A stretch of DNA of 64,000 bases from Micromonospora pallida (GCF_900090325.1 NZ_FMHW01000002.1:5271001-5335000), one strand, 5' to 3'; counted from the stretch's first letter, positions 9,959-20,084 are shown. Made by a program: numbers and translations. Notes: a model not told the origin generated them from the letters alone.

Positions 9959-11364
9959 AGTCTCGCCGCGTCCGTATCTGGGCGATCAAGACCAACACCA
10001 CAGAGAGCGGCCGGTCGAAGAAGGGGAAGCGGTCGTACACGGTCCGCTGGGTGGTCGCCGGTCGCGAGAAGTCCCGGACGTTCGTCACTCGGGCATTGGC
10101 GGACAGCTTCCGGTCCGACCTGATGCAAGCCGCAAACCAGGGTGAGGCGTTCGACGTCGAGACCGGGCTACCGGACTCGATGATGGAAACCCCAGCAGCC
10201 GTAACGTGGCTGGAGTTCACCGAGAAGTACCTCGACATGAAGTGGCCGGGTGCAGCGGCCAAGTCGCGAGACAGCATGACGGAAGCGCTCGCCACCGTCA
10301 CAGCGGCGCTCGTCAAGGACGCCCCCGGCTGGCCGCCGGTAGAGCTGCTTCGTCGGGCACTGCGAGACCACGTGTTGCCACCGCCGGTTCGTGGCCTGGC
10401 CATGCCGCCGGACATCGCCGACGCGATGCGCTGGCTGCGTCACGCCTCCCTGCAGCTGCCCGATCTTCGCGATGCTGGGATCGTGCGGAAGACGCTCGAC
10501 GTCCTGGCGGTAAAGCTCGACGGCAAGCCGGCCGCCGCGACAACCGTGCGTCGAAAGCGGTCGGTGTTCTACAACGCGCTTCAGTACGCGGTCGAGTTGG
10601 AAGAGCTGGAGTTCAACCCGATCGACAAGCTCCGTGTGCGGTCGCAGCGCAAGAAGGTCGCCGAGGTCGTCGATCGTCGGGTGGTCGTCAACCAGCGTCA
10701 AGCGTTGGAGCTGCTGGTCGCACTCACCTATGTCGGCCAGCGGGGGAAGGCGAAACGTGGTGAGCGGCTGGTCGGGTTCTTCGCCTGCCTGTACTTCGCC
10801 GCGCTCCGCCCCGGGGAGGCACTGGGGCTCCGAGAGCAGGACTGTGACCTTCCCGAGAAGGGATGGGGTCGACTGACGCTGACGAAGAGTCGCCCCCAGG
10901 CGGGCAAGCGCTGGACCGACAGCGGTCAAGTTCACGACGATCGCGGGCTCAAGCACCGGGCGGAGGACGAGCCACGCAGCGTGCCCATCCCGCCTGCGCT
11001 GGTAAAGATCCTGCGGGAGCACATCGAGCGCTTCGGCATCGCCAAGGATGGCCGCCTATTCCGCAGCGAGCGAGACAACGTGGTTGCCGCCTCGACGTAC
11101 TCCCGTGTCTGGGAGGCAGCGCGCCGCCTGGCGTTGACTCCGCGTCAGGTTGACTCCCCGCTCGCCGGACGGCCGTACGACCTGCGGCACGCTGCCGTCT
11201 CCTTGTGGCTCAACGCTGGTGTCCCGGCAACCGAGGTCGCCGAGCGGGCCGGACACTCCGTCGATGTTCTGCTCAAGGTCTACGCCAAGTGCATCGACGG
11301 GGAAGAGGCCACCGTCAACGGCCGGATCGACGAGGTGTTGACCGGGGTGGCTTGGCCCGCATGA
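9955..11364 (+). CDS. int: Tyrosine site-specific integrase
   Basis: A 469-residue tyrosine recombinase. Catalytic residues are recognisable: Arg in YFAALRPGEALGLR, the YDLRH box near residue 407, His in GHSVDVLL and the nucleophile Tyr in KVYAKCI. The N-terminal part holds an arm-binding-like segment (YTVRWVVAGREKSRTF), and the core-binding region contains a long insertion. The gene ends 187 bases from the 3' end of tRNA-Arg(CCU), the expected attachment site. Start is in an ATGA overlap with xis. Confidence 0.95.
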   Translation: MKSRRVRIWAIKTNTTESGRSKKGKRSYTVRWVVAGREKSRTFVTRALADSFRSDLMQAANQGEAFDVETGLPDSMMETPAAVTWLEFTEKYLDMKWPGAAAKSRDSMTEALATVTAALVKDAPGWPPVELLRRALRDHVLPPPVRGLAMPPDIADAMRWLRHASLQLPDLRDAGIVRKTLDVLAVKLDGKPAAATTVRRKRSVFYNALQYAVELEELEFNPIDKLRVRSQRKKVAEVVDRRVVVNQRQALELLVALTYVGQRGKAKRGERLVGFFACLYFAALRPGEALGLREQDCDLPEKGWGRLTLTKSRPQAGKRWTDSGQVHDDRGLKHRAEDEPRSVPIPPALVKILREHIERFGIAKDGRLFRSERDNVVAASTYSRVWEAARRLALTPRQVDSPLAGRPYDLRHAAVSLWLNAGVPATEVAERAGHSVDVLLKVYAKCIDGEEATVNGRIDEVLTGVAWPA

Positions 11365-11551
11365 TGGCCGCTGTTCCGGATCTCGCCCCGGGCACCCCAT
11401 CTGAACTGGGCAGACGCCTACAAGATCATTCCGCGCATGTTCCGCGACCCACGACAAACGGCGGCTTCTGGTGGCCTACGGCTGCACACGCCCACCGATC
11501 GAGCACTGTGCGTATTGCCAGCTCATGTGGGGTTTTCGCTGATCTTCGAGG

Positions 11552-11624
11552 TGCCCCCGGCAGGATTCGAACCTGCGACACACGGTTTAGGAAACCGATG
11601 CTCTATCCCCTGAGCTACGAGGGC
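11552..11624 (-). tRNA. tRNA-Arg (anticodon CCT)
   Basis: A complete 73-base cloverleaf: 7-bp acceptor (GCCCTCG with CGGGGGC, one G-U), D stem GCTC/GAGC, anticodon loop TTCCTAA, T stem GCAGG/CCTGC with TTCGAAT loop, discriminator A. The anticodon stem has a T-T pair at 27-43. CC but not a full CCA follows. A TAGACT -10-like box lies at 11635-11640, 10 bases upstream. It is the attachment site of the AICE on its left, and its 5' half is also duplicated at 37556 and 43246. Confidence 0.95.
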
Positions 11625-11653
11625 GCGAGTGCCCAGTCTAGCGACCTGCGCGT
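11587..11653. repeat. tRNA 5'-half repeat, copy 1 (intact tRNA)
   Basis: This 67-base segment covers the tRNA from the anticodon region to its 5' end plus 29 bases of upstream flank with the presumed -10 box. It is identical to 37556-37622 and 43246-43312. Weaker similarity to the 43.3-43.5 kb copy continues to about 11860 (for example the GGCACCGGTTG and GAGAGCACACA blocks). Confidence 0.85.
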
Positions 11654-12038
11654 CGACCCGGGGTGGCAGGGAGTGGCCTACGTTGACCTGCGTCGTCCCG
11701 CCTGGCTGACGCGGCCGATGACCACACGTCGACCACACCGGGCGCACCAGCGACCATGATCGTTGACTCCGGTTGACCGGACGTGGCACCGGTTGTCCCA
11801 CGGCGGCACCGGCAGGAGAGCACACATCGCGCACACCATCCGCCGTCACCAGAGCAGGCGTTGGACATCCCTTCCGCCGCCGAGTCGGAGCCGCTTGCCG
11901 ACAGGACCAAGCGAACGGGTCGTTGAAGTACGCTGGGGCGAGCAGGGGCCGGACCGCGTAGCGGTCTGGCGGCCCGTCGTCGCGGCGGAACAACTCCGCC
12001 AGCGTCTGAAGGCGTCCGTGGCGCGCTGCTGCCCGTTG
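11654..12038. other. No gene; degenerate copy of the tRNA upstream flank
   Basis: No credible coding region. The first 200 bases resemble, with gaps, the flank to the right of the third tRNA repeat (43313-43500). The remainder shows nothing recognisable. Confidence 0.5.
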
Positions 12039-12425
12039 TCATTCAGTTGGTAACTCCCTGAGAATCAGTCCACGAAGCTCGGCCGTTGGTCGCTGGTCGC
12101 TTCGACCTCGCAGGACTGAGAGGACCAGCAGCGCCATTCCACCCGCATGAGCAAGGGTCAGCCCCAGAGCGGCCGCGACCAGCCCCGGCGGGTATGCGGT
12201 GATCTTGGGAAGTCCACCTTCGGAGTGGTCCCGCACCGACGTGCGGGACCACTCCTCCAGGAAGATCGCCCACCACAGCTCCGCACCGTAGCCGACGACG
12301 AGAATCGCGAAGCCGGTGATCGCTGCGCCGGCCGCCGCACCCAGCCGCCGACGCAGCACAATCGCCACGACCAGACCTACCAACACAATCGTGGGGTAAG
12401 GCAAGTCCCAGAGGTCGTTCATCAC
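12039..12425 (-). CDS. Small membrane protein, unknown
   Basis: A 128-residue protein with about four hydrophobic segments (TIVLVGLVVAIVL, AAITGFAILVVGYGAEL, GLVAAALGLTLAHAGGMALLVLSVL) and a short loop containing SVRDHSEGG. It overlaps the upstream gene in ATGA, so the two form an operon. No family is recognised. It lies just inside the first tRNA repeat, so it is the outermost cargo of the accessory segment. Confidence 0.55.
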   Translation of the reverse strand: MMNDLWDLPYPTIVLVGLVVAIVLRRRLGAAAGAAITGFAILVVGYGAELWWAIFLEEWSRTSVRDHSEGGLPKITAYPPGLVAAALGLTLAHAGGMALLVLSVLRGRSDQRPTAELRGLILRELPTE

Positions 12426-12838
12426 ATCACTCTGCCAGGCACGTTGTCGACGCTTCCACGCTCGGACTCCCTGTCGGTCGGGTCAGCGTCAGGACATCGT
12501 GGCCGCCGGGCCGCAAAAATCGACAACACCAGCAGCAGCATTCCGATGGTGCTCAGCACCCCGGCGAGGCTCCTGATCGGCTTGTTCCACTGCAGCACGA
12601 AACGCCAGGCTTCGTCGTGGTCACCGGTCAGCAAGTTCAGCTGATACACCGTCCACACGGTGGTCGTCACAAGCGCAGCGATCAGCATCGCCAATGCCCC
12701 CACGGCCATCCAGGTGACCGAGCCAAGTCGCCGCTGCCGAAACAGCACCAGCCCCAACCCTGCCAGCAGGACGATAAACTCAGGCAGAGACCCAACCACC
12801 ATCAACGATGTCAAAAGTTCCTCCGCTGCGGGATTCAT
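12422..12838 (-). CDS. Small membrane protein, unknown
   Basis: A 138-residue protein from ATG 12838, with about four hydrophobic segments (FIVLLAGLGLVLF, WMAVGALAMLIAALVTTTVWTVY, SLAGVLSTIGMLLLVLSIFAA). A longer version from 12892 is possible: GGAAGG precedes it, but at only 2 bases spacing. It overlaps the next gene by four bases and resembles it in length and topology, which suggests paired subunits. Function unknown. Confidence 0.5.
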   Translation of the reverse strand: MNPAAEELLTSLMVVGSLPEFIVLLAGLGLVLFRQRRLGSVTWMAVGALAMLIAALVTTTVWTVYQLNLLTGDHDEAWRFVLQWNKPIRSLAGVLSTIGMLLLVLSIFAARRPRCPDADPTDRESERGSVDNVPGRVM

Positions 12839-12991
12839 TCGTAGCCAAACGCTATGGTGAAGCGGCTTCCGTCCGCCGGGCTCGCACAGCATAGCCTTCC
12901 TATGTCGAGAGCTATGGCGCAGAACTTACTGTTGATCAGACACCGGTCAACCTAAGCGGGCTCAGGGAGTCGAGCGAGGGCAAGCAGCACG

Positions 12992-13093
12992 TTATTCCGC
13001 AGCGCACGGCTAACGCAGACGCTGATCCCTCACGACCTGGTCGACGAGCTACGGCTGATGGTCGGCCCGGCGATGCTCGGTTGGGGCAAGCAT
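12992..13093 (+). pseudogene. Remnant of a dihydrofolate-reductase-family gene (RibD C-terminal type)
   Basis: One frame reads SARLTQTLIPHDLVDELRL followed by MVGPAMLGWGK, the typical C-terminal core of small RibD/DHFR-family oxidoreductases. No start codon or N-terminal half is present, and the frame degrades after the last Lys. It is a gene fragment left in the accessory region. Confidence 0.65.
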
Positions 13094-13377
13094 CTGGCCG
13101 CCCGGACGTCCGGCTGGCGTCGTTCTGCCTGGCTGAAGGTGGGCGGACCAGTACCGGCGAATGCTACCCAACTGCTTCCGGCCTGACTGACGACGGCCAT
13201 GCGACGGGCGGGCCACCATGTCGGAACGGGACGGATCCGACCCACCCTGCGGTCGCCGGCCGGCGGCAGGCACCGACTCAGGTACGCGGCACGGAGGGCG
13301 TGGTGCCCCTAGTCCACACCCTCCGCGCTTGCGTAGCGCCACCAACGCCGTTGACCGTCAGTGGCCGTCTGGCCGGG

Positions 13378-13737
13378 TCACCATTCCTCGCAAGGGAAGT
13401 GCGTCGACCGGACACAGGCATGGTCCAGCAGCAGGATCACGCGATACCGGCCGAGACCGGCCAACCGCTCGAACAGGGAAGTTACGTACGGCACCTCCGG
13501 CTCACTGGTGGCGATGTCCAGGGTGAAGGGATGACTCTGGAACGGCTCCCAATCCTCGGGCTCCCACGTCAACCATGCATGACCCCGATCGTCGCCCCCG
13601 AGGAACATCTCCTTTCCCGTCCGCTCCGGGGAGAGCTTGAAACCGAGCACCACCTCGAGGTCTGCCACAACCTCTCGCGTCTGTAGGTCCTCATCAGGGT
13701 CTGCAGCCCCTAAAAGCAGGTTCTTGTCCATGGCCAT
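13378..13737 (-). CDS. Probable immunity protein for the adjacent RHS toxin
   Basis: A 119-residue acidic protein without signal peptide or membrane segment, so it stays in the cytoplasm. It starts 11 bases after the stop of the large RHS gene on the same strand, the standard place for an immunity gene in polymorphic toxin loci. Sequence features (WLTWEPEDWEPF, TLDIATSEPEVPYVTSLFERL) match no family I can name. The immunity role is inferred from position, size and lack of export signal. ATG at 13731 is an alternative start. Confidence 0.6.
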   Translation of the reverse strand: MAMDKNLLLGAADPDEDLQTREVVADLEVVLGFKLSPERTGKEMFLGGDDRGHAWLTWEPEDWEPFQSHPFTLDIATSEPEVPYVTSLFERLAGLGRYRVILLLDHACVRSTHFPCEEW

Positions 13738-13748
13738 CTGTTCGCCGA

Positions 13749-16700
13749 TCAGCAGCTAACCCAGTCGATTCCGGCGCAATCAATGTCGTTCGGGATGGGC
13801 TGTAGGTCCGCCCGCCAGCGATCCCCGTTCGAGTCGGTGCCGAAAACCGAAATGTTCTTCAACACCGTACCAGGTCGTTTATTGTGTTCTTTCAGTCCCC
13901 CGTTCACCGAAGCGGCATCGACTCCCTCCACCCGAATGTACACGTCGCCGGCGTGTTGCTTTTTTGCGTTGCGCATAGCGTTGTGCACGGCACTCTTCGT
14001 GTTCGTGCGGACCGTCTTGAATTCCGAGCGAACGCCGTCGACGTAGGCGTCGAAGCCCTTGTTGTCGCTGGCGCCCACGACCGGCATGTCGTCGAGCCCC
14101 GCCCCCCGACGCCCGTCGCCACGGGACTCGACGTGCTTGCCGCCCTCGTTCCCGTCCTTACCCCAGGCCAACTCGAAGGCGATGGCGAATTCGTCGTTAC
14201 TGAAGCCGAATTCCTTGCCGTTCAGGCTCCGCGACTCGTCGATCCGGTCCAGCGTGCGCCGGATGAGTTCGTCGAGGATCTTGTCCTCGGCCACCTCCTC
14301 GGCGAAGTTGCACGCGAGTCTCGATAAGGGGCCCTTGCATTTGATGTCGATGTCCACCTTGTCGAAGAGGTGGCTGAAATCGAAACGCCCTTCCTTGATC
14401 TGCTTGAAGCGCTTCTTCCGGAGTTCCCTGGCGCGCTCGGGGTCACCGGTCGACGCCCGCTCCTCCTCATCGGACGAGTATGGGTTGCTGTTACCACTGC
14501 TACCACTGCTACCACTGCCGCCGGCCCCGGCCGCACCGTTGTCGCCTTCGCTGTACTCGAGTTCGATCAGCCCGCTCGGGTCACTCGAGGTGACCGGACT
14601 GTTGTTGGCGTAAGCGTAGCCGTTCCACTGCTGTGCGTCAGCGGGGTCGATGAGCGCGTCGACCGAGATGAACCGCCCGATGGCCTGATCGTAGGACCTG
14701 GCTCCCAACTGGGTCAGACCCGTTGTCGGATCGATGGTTCCACCCACGAAGCCACGTTGGTCCGGCCAGGTGGCGGGCTGCGCGCCGCGCGGTCCACCGT
14801 AGGGAGTGGTCCGCCGCCAGGTGATAGCTCCTGTGCCGGCGTCGACGCTGCTGTGCGCCGTACCGTGCTGGTCACTGGCTGGGAAGCTGACCCCGCCGGG
14901 GCCCCGGACGGCCACCGTCCGACCGGCGAAGCTGTAGAACCGGGTGCCGGTGACCGAGCGGTTGGCGAGGTCGAGCCGGAGTTCCATCCCGGGGAGGTAG
15001 ACGGTGGTGGCGTCCGGCTCCTTGCGGACCAACCGGTTCCCGTCGGCGTCGTAGATGAAACTGGTGGACTTGCCGTCGACCGTGACCGTGGTCAACTTGC
15101 CCTCGGCATCCCACGTGAGCGACTGGCTGCCGGCGCCGGTCTCGCAGTCGTTGACGGCACCTGCACTCGGGCGGCACTTCGTGTTTCCTGCCTGGTCATA
15201 TCCGTACCGGTAGGTCCTGGTCCCGTTGGCATCCGTCTCCTCGACGGAGCTCAGCGTGTGCGGCCTGGCTGACCCGGAGGCCGGATATTTGTAGCTACGG
15301 GTGGTGTCGCTGGCACCGTTTACCCCGTGGATCGTCTCGGTCTTCCGGTTACCGACCTCGTCGATCTCCCAGGAGTGGTGGTAGGGCGCAGGCCCGCCGA
15401 CACCGGTGGTGGCGGGGCCACCCGCGCAGGAGTCGGTGTTGGTGTTGTCCGTCGACCACGCCTCGGTGAGCCGCCGCAGGTGGTCGTAGGTGAAGCACTG
15501 GATGTCGCGATTCCCCCCGGCCGGGGTGTCGCTGATGGAAAGGATGTTGCCGGCCTCGTCGTAGTTGTACAGGGCGTCGCTGTCGACGGTCGAGGCGTGC
15601 GGCCGGTCGAGGCGGGAGGTGAGCAGGCGGCCGGTGCCCCGCTCATAGGTCCAGTTGTGGACCGCCTTCTTGCCGTTGCCGACGGAGAGTTCCAACCTCA
15701 TCAGCTCGCCGGTCCGGCTGTAGCTCGTACCGGTGACGTAGCTGCTCGTGCCATTCGCCAGTCCGGTGGGACGAAGCAGCGCGTCGTAGGTCGTGACGAC
15801 TGCCTCAGCCGGGAGATTCGCGGCAGCCGGTAGGCCCGTGCTCTGCACGGTGTCGTCGAGGTTGTACACCTGGGTGAAGTCGTACGTCTTGGCGAGTTCG
15901 GTGCCCGCCCCGGACGGGATGGTGTAGCTGGTCTTTCCGGGCCGGTAGAACGAGTCCAGGTTCGAGTACGTGACGCCGTAGGCCTGTCCGCTGACGTAGC
16001 GGGCGGCCCAGTGCAGCTGCCCCTTGGCGAGACCGTCGTAGGACCATTCGGCGAGTTTCACATTGCCCGTCGCGGGCACCCGCCAGGTCTGCGTCTTCCG
16101 ACCCAACGCGTCGTAGACGTACTTGAGCTTTTCGCCGCGGCTGTCGGTGACGTACTCGAGCCGGCCCAGTGTGTCGTACGCGTACTCGGTGATTCCTCGG
16201 TCAGGGTCTTCGTCCTTGACCTTTTGCCCGAGCTGGTTGTAGCTGTACCGCCAGACGTTGTTCGCGGCGTCCGTCATCGACTCCAGCTCGCCCCCCGGGG
16301 TGTGGGTGTAGCGGATGACGTCCGCCGGGCCGGAAGGGCTGTCCCCCTTGTAATGGTGGATCTCGACGGTGTTACCGCGGGCGTCGGTGACGGTAGTGGT
16401 AGGCGTGGCGCCGTCTGGAGGATCGACATGAGTCCGGTCGCCCTCGTAGCTGGTGGTAGTCCGCCAGCGTTCGTCGCCGGCGACGGAGAAGATCTCCGCC
16501 GTCGTGCGGCCGGCACCGTCGTAGAGGTAGGACGTCTGCCCGTTCGTCGATCCCTCAGGATCGACGATGGGCTGGTCGCCGGGGGTGCCGAGGGCATGGT
16601 ATGGCTCGTTCTTCTTGGCCACCTGCCCGGTACCGGAGTAGAACAGGTCGCTGATCAGCCAACCCCCGTCAGGCCCTTCCTGCTGGCTCTGCCGGGGGCG

Positions 16701-19700
16701 CGTCAGGCTGTCGAGGATGTCGTAGACGGCGCGGTAGGTGCCGTCGTTCTTGAGTTTCTCGGTCTTGATGACCAGGGCCTTGTCCGTACGAACCAGGTAG
16801 GTGTACTTGATGCTCGGCGTCTGTCCCAGGCTCCTCGACCGGTTGGCGAGCCAGACCTCGACCAGGCGGCCGAGGGAGTCGTACGAAAGATCAATCCGCT
16901 TACCGTTCGGGTCGACGATGGTGGTCGGCAGCCCCAGGCTCGGTTCGACGGTGGTGGTGGTCGCGTGCTTGAGCGGATTGGTCACCGCCATCTGGGTGGT
17001 CAACCCATTGGTCTCGACGTATGCGGTGCTCGCGGTGTTTCCCGCGGCATCCTTCTCGGTCAGCGTCCGCCCGTAGGCATCGACCGTCATCTCACCCACG
17101 GGTGAGTAGGTGGGAGTGGTGCCGTCGTGGGCGGCCAGCTCCTCACCCCTGCTCACCACACCCGCCGTCGGGGCCACTCCGTAGCCCTGCTGGTCGTAGT
17201 AGGTGCGGGTGTCGGTAAGGACCTGCTTGGACCGGTCGGGGTTGGCCACGCCGCAGTTCACCGAGAGCTTCTCGGTGCGCTTGACATAGGTGTACAGGTG
17301 CTTGTCGGGATTGTCGGCGTACCAGGTGCGGGTGCACGTGTCGTCGCTGCTTCGCGACACGTCGCCGAGGTCCTCGACCTGGGTGGCCCGACCCCACGAG
17401 GTGTCGTGCGTGGTGACCGTCCTGTTCTCGCGCCACCGGGGGGTGCCCGCCGCGTCCGGCTTGAGGGCCGTGAAGCTCCGGATGCTCTCGGTGCGGACAA
17501 GGGATGCGTGGCGCGTGCCCCAGGACTCGGTCTGCGTGTGGGTATGGTGCAACCAGGGCTTGCTGATCGACTTACTGACCACCGTCGACCCGTCGTACGT
17601 CAGCGTCTCCAGTGGGTGCGCCGACCACTCGTCCAGATCGGTGTAGGTGGTGCCTACGGAGTCGGTGACGGTCACGTTGCGGGTACCGCCATCCGGCAGA
17701 GGATCGCCGTGCATGCCCCGCAGGAAGATGTTGTCAACCCGGGTCGGCATGCTCTGGCCGTCGCCGGTCCGCACGATGACCTTTTCGTACCCTCGCCAGT
17801 CCCCCCAGGTCAGGTCGGAGTTCTTGGTGATGCCGTCCGGCTTGTTCTTCCGCCAGCCGGCGTCTCCGTCGTACTCGTACCTGGTCACCATGTCAGCGCC
17901 GCCGCCGGTCCGGTCGGTGGTGATGATTTCCTCGACGACGTACTTGTGGAACCAGTCCGTGATGGTCTTGTCGTCGTCCACCGGGCGCCAGATCACCGGG
18001 TAGCACCGCTTCGTCGACTCCCCCGGCTTGGGCCGGCTTCCCGCGGTACATTCCGCTGGGCCGTAGGTGACGTCGATCTGCGCCCCGGTGTCGGTGTAGA
18101 TCGTTTTGAGCCGGTAGCGGTTGAGTTCGGAAATCATGTCGTCGGGGGCGTCGATGCGGTTGGGCATCTGGATGCCGACCAGCTCGACCGACGGCAGGGT
18201 GAGCGTGGCGCCGCCCCGGTGGCCCGTTTGGGTGATCTTGCTCAGCCAAAGGGTACGGGAAGCATCGCCGTTGTTCTTGAACTCGTGGGTGAGTTCCCAG
18301 GAGTCGACCGGGCTCCAGGACGTACCGGATCGGATTTCCGTGGTGATGCCGGTGAGCCGCTTCCGCGTGAAGAAGGTGGGTGCCGATTGCTCAATCTTGC
18401 AGTGGGTACTCGGCGCGCAGATCCGGTCGAAGGGAACGTCCGGCCAGGACGCCGCCGTGCTCTGGTTGAGATCTGCCTCGTCGCAGTCTATGCCGCTGGC
18501 CGGGAGACAGCGCTCGGCCACGGTGAAGCGGACCCGCGCCGGCGCGGGTGTGCTGTAGACCTGGCTCTCCCGCTGACCGTAGTCGATGCGCTTCAGCCAC
18601 CCGGCCCGGTGGTAGTTGTCGCCGTTGACGTCGGTCTTGGCCCCACGGGCGTAGTAGTTGGTCTCGGTGCCGTAGTAGTACGAGATCACATTGCCCTTGG
18701 TGTCCTTGACATAGTCAAGGTTCCACCGCCATGCCTGGTCGCAGTAGGAGCTGGCAAAGCCGCTGGTGTCGTTGCAGGGCTCGCCCGCGTCGTCCCCGTA
18801 GATCGGGACGGTCCAGGCCGAACTTGTCTCTTCCTGTCCGGTCGCGCCCGTCCAGCCGGGCAGCCGGTTCAGCCCGAAGAAGTACTCCGTACCGTCGGTC
18901 GTCGTAACCTTCCAGTACTCGCCGTCGTCGTCACCGTTGTTCGCTCCGGCCAGACGCTGGATCTTGGCCCCGCTGTCATCAGCGAGCTTCCAGTTGTCGA
19001 CGTCGATCTTGATGAGGTCGCCGGACTGCCCGCCGAGGACCATCGTGGCGTTGTAGTGGGCCCAGCACTGGTCGCCGACGGTGTCGTGCCCGTCGTCCGT
19101 GCAGGGCTTGTAGCGCCGCTGGATGTAGCCCGGTTCGTAGCTGAACCCCTCGCCGATCCACGACCCCTGGTTGTTGGTGGCGCTCGTCTGCCCGTCGACG
19201 GACTGGGACGAGTAGTTCAGGTTGAGCTGGGGGCCAAGCTGGCCCGGAGTCGGTGGCACCCGGACGGGGTAGTTCCACGACATGCCACCCGAGTTCAGCG
19301 CGACGTTCCAGGACGCCGAGGGCGAGAGCTTGGTCGCGGCGTAGTCGCCCTGGGCGGATGCATCGCCGGCCTCCAACGCCAGCAGCGTCCCGTCGGTCGT
19401 GGCGTCGATCCGGGCGGTGACAGTTTTCTTCTCGCTGTCGTTAACTGACGGCAATGGCGTGCGGCGCCGGCAGTGGGGCAACTCCGGCGTAGTGAGGGCG
19501 CACTCGGGCAAGGCGACCGCACGGAGTCGACTGGCCCAGTCACCGCCGTAGCTGCCGGCGAACTCCTGGTACCCGAGGCTCACCTCGACCGGCCCGTCGG
19601 CTGCGGTGTCGGTTTGCTGCAACCGCAGGGTGGGACCGGTGATCCCGGCGCGGCTGGAAACCGCCCGATCGTAGGTACGCACTCGCAGCCGCCCCAGTGC

Positions 19701-20084
19701 GGCTGACGCGCCCGCGCGTTCGCCCGCCACGCGGGCCGCCACGGCGAGGCCGGCAGCCCTCGCGATGGGGGTGGGCTTCTTGGCGGAGGGACCCGCCACG
19801 GGAATGTCGACGGTTCCGGCGGCGGGCCAGACGGGTGCCGCTGGAGCAGCGGAGGCGGCCGCCCAGGCGGGGTCGACGGTGCGCGGCTTGACTGGGGCTG
19901 CACTGCCCCGCACCAGCGCGCCGAGCTTCGGCAGGGGTGGCTCGGAGTACGCCGCCGCAGCGGGCGCTGCGGGCACCTGCAACAGGCTCAGGGCAACGAT
20001 CGCCGACGCGGCCGCCGCCACGACCGCGCTGGGCCGGCGCAGCTCAGGACGCCATTTTTGCCGCATTTTGGGCAATGTTGACAC
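13749..20084 (-). CDS. Secreted RHS-repeat polymorphic toxin
   Basis: A 2111-residue protein. The N-terminus has a signal peptide (AAASAIVALSLLQVPAAPAAA). The middle is SpvB/RHS-like with many YD repeats (YDSLGRLVEV, YDALGRKTQTW, YDADGNRLV). The conserved RHS core ends near residue 1839 (GARSYDQAIGRFISVDAL, then SDPSGL). A Gly/Ser-rich linker and a unique 272-residue C-terminus follow. That tail has an Asp...Glu-X-Lys pattern (FDAYVDGVRSEFKT) and AVHNAMRNAKKQHAGDVYIR, which suggests a nuclease, perhaps like CdiA-type tRNA nucleases; this is uncertain. GTG at 20084 is the given start, ATG at 20066 an alternative. It is third in an operon with two secreted companions, followed by the probable immunity gene. 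Confidence 0.85.
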   Translation of the reverse strand: MSTLPKMRQKWRPELRRPSAVVAAAASAIVALSLLQVPAAPAAAAYSEPPLPKLGALVRGSAAPVKPRTVDPAWAAASAAPAAPVWPAAGTVDIPVAGPSAKKPTPIARAAGLAVAARVAGERAGASAALGRLRVRTYDRAVSSRAGITGPTLRLQQTDTAADGPVEVSLGYQEFAGSYGGDWASRLRAVALPECALTTPELPHCRRRTPLPSVNDSEKKTVTARIDATTDGTLLALEAGDASAQGDYAATKLSPSASWNVALNSGGMSWNYPVRVPPTPGQLGPQLNLNYSSQSVDGQTSATNNQGSWIGEGFSYEPGYIQRRYKPCTDDGHDTVGDQCWAHYNATMVLGGQSGDLIKIDVDNWKLADDSGAKIQRLAGANNGDDDGEYWKVTTTDGTEYFFGLNRLPGWTGATGQEETSSAWTVPIYGDDAGEPCNDTSGFASSYCDQAWRWNLDYVKDTKGNVISYYYGTETNYYARGAKTDVNGDNYHRAGWLKRIDYGQRESQVYSTPAPARVRFTVAERCLPASGIDCDEADLNQSTAASWPDVPFDRICAPSTHCKIEQSAPTFFTRKRLTGITTEIRSGTSWSPVDSWELTHEFKNNGDASRTLWLSKITQTGHRGGATLTLPSVELVGIQMPNRIDAPDDMISELNRYRLKTIYTDTGAQIDVTYGPAECTAGSRPKPGESTKRCYPVIWRPVDDDKTITDWFHKYVVEEIITTDRTGGGADMVTRYEYDGDAGWRKNKPDGITKNSDLTWGDWRGYEKVIVRTGDGQSMPTRVDNIFLRGMHGDPLPDGGTRNVTVTDSVGTTYTDLDEWSAHPLETLTYDGSTVVSKSISKPWLHHTHTQTESWGTRHASLVRTESIRSFTALKPDAAGTPRWRENRTVTTHDTSWGRATQVEDLGDVSRSSDDTCTRTWYADNPDKHLYTYVKRTEKLSVNCGVANPDRSKQVLTDTRTYYDQQGYGVAPTAGVVSRGEELAAHDGTTPTYSPVGEMTVDAYGRTLTEKDAAGNTASTAYVETNGLTTQMAVTNPLKHATTTTVEPSLGLPTTIVDPNGKRIDLSYDSLGRLVEVWLANRSRSLGQTPSIKYTYLVRTDKALVIKTEKLKNDGTYRAVYDILDSLTRPRQSQQEGPDGGWLISDLFYSGTGQVAKKNEPYHALGTPGDQPIVDPEGSTNGQTSYLYDGAGRTTAEIFSVAGDERWRTTTSYEGDRTHVDPPDGATPTTTVTDARGNTVEIHHYKGDSPSGPADVIRYTHTPGGELESMTDAANNVWRYSYNQLGQKVKDEDPDRGITEYAYDTLGRLEYVTDSRGEKLKYVYDALGRKTQTWRVPATGNVKLAEWSYDGLAKGQLHWAARYVSGQAYGVTYSNLDSFYRPGKTSYTIPSGAGTELAKTYDFTQVYNLDDTVQSTGLPAAANLPAEAVVTTYDALLRPTGLANGTSSYVTGTSYSRTGELMRLELSVGNGKKAVHNWTYERGTGRLLTSRLDRPHASTVDSDALYNYDEAGNILSISDTPAGGNRDIQCFTYDHLRRLTEAWSTDNTNTDSCAGGPATTGVGGPAPYHHSWEIDEVGNRKTETIHGVNGASDTTRSYKYPASGSARPHTLSSVEETDANGTRTYRYGYDQAGNTKCRPSAGAVNDCETGAGSQSLTWDAEGKLTTVTVDGKSTSFIYDADGNRLVRKEPDATTVYLPGMELRLDLANRSVTGTRFYSFAGRTVAVRGPGGVSFPASDQHGTAHSSVDAGTGAITWRRTTPYGGPRGAQPATWPDQRGFVGGTIDPTTGLTQLGARSYDQAIGRFISVDALIDPADAQQWNGYAYANNSPVTSSDPSGLIELEYSEGDNGAAGAGGSGSSGSSGNSNPYSSDEEERASTGDPERARELRKKRFKQIKEGRFDFSHLFDKVDIDIKCKGPLSRLACNFAEEVAEDKILDELIRRTLDRIDESRSLNGKEFGFSNDEFAIAFELAWGKDGNEGGKHVESRGDGRRGAGLDDMPVVGASDNKGFDAYVDGVRSEFKTVRTNTKSAVHNAMRNAKKQHAGDVYIRVEGVDAASVNGGLKEHNKRPGTVLKNISVFGTDSNGDRWRADLQPIPNDIDCAGIDWVSC

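Noticed and set aside
11523..11993. 156-codon minus-strand frame ending with AQGIEHRFPKP-type sequence
   Set aside because: This is the well-known false protein produced by translating a tRNA gene; the same happens at 43095-43721 and 37381-37710.
14501..14522. Short tandem repeat CTACCACTG in the RHS gene
   Set aside because: It encodes the Gly/Ser linker before the toxin tail and is explained by coding sequence.
17127..19448. 773-codon open frame on the plus strand
   Set aside because: It is antisense to the RHS gene; the minus frame has clear RHS repeats, and the long plus frame results from GC-rich codon bias.
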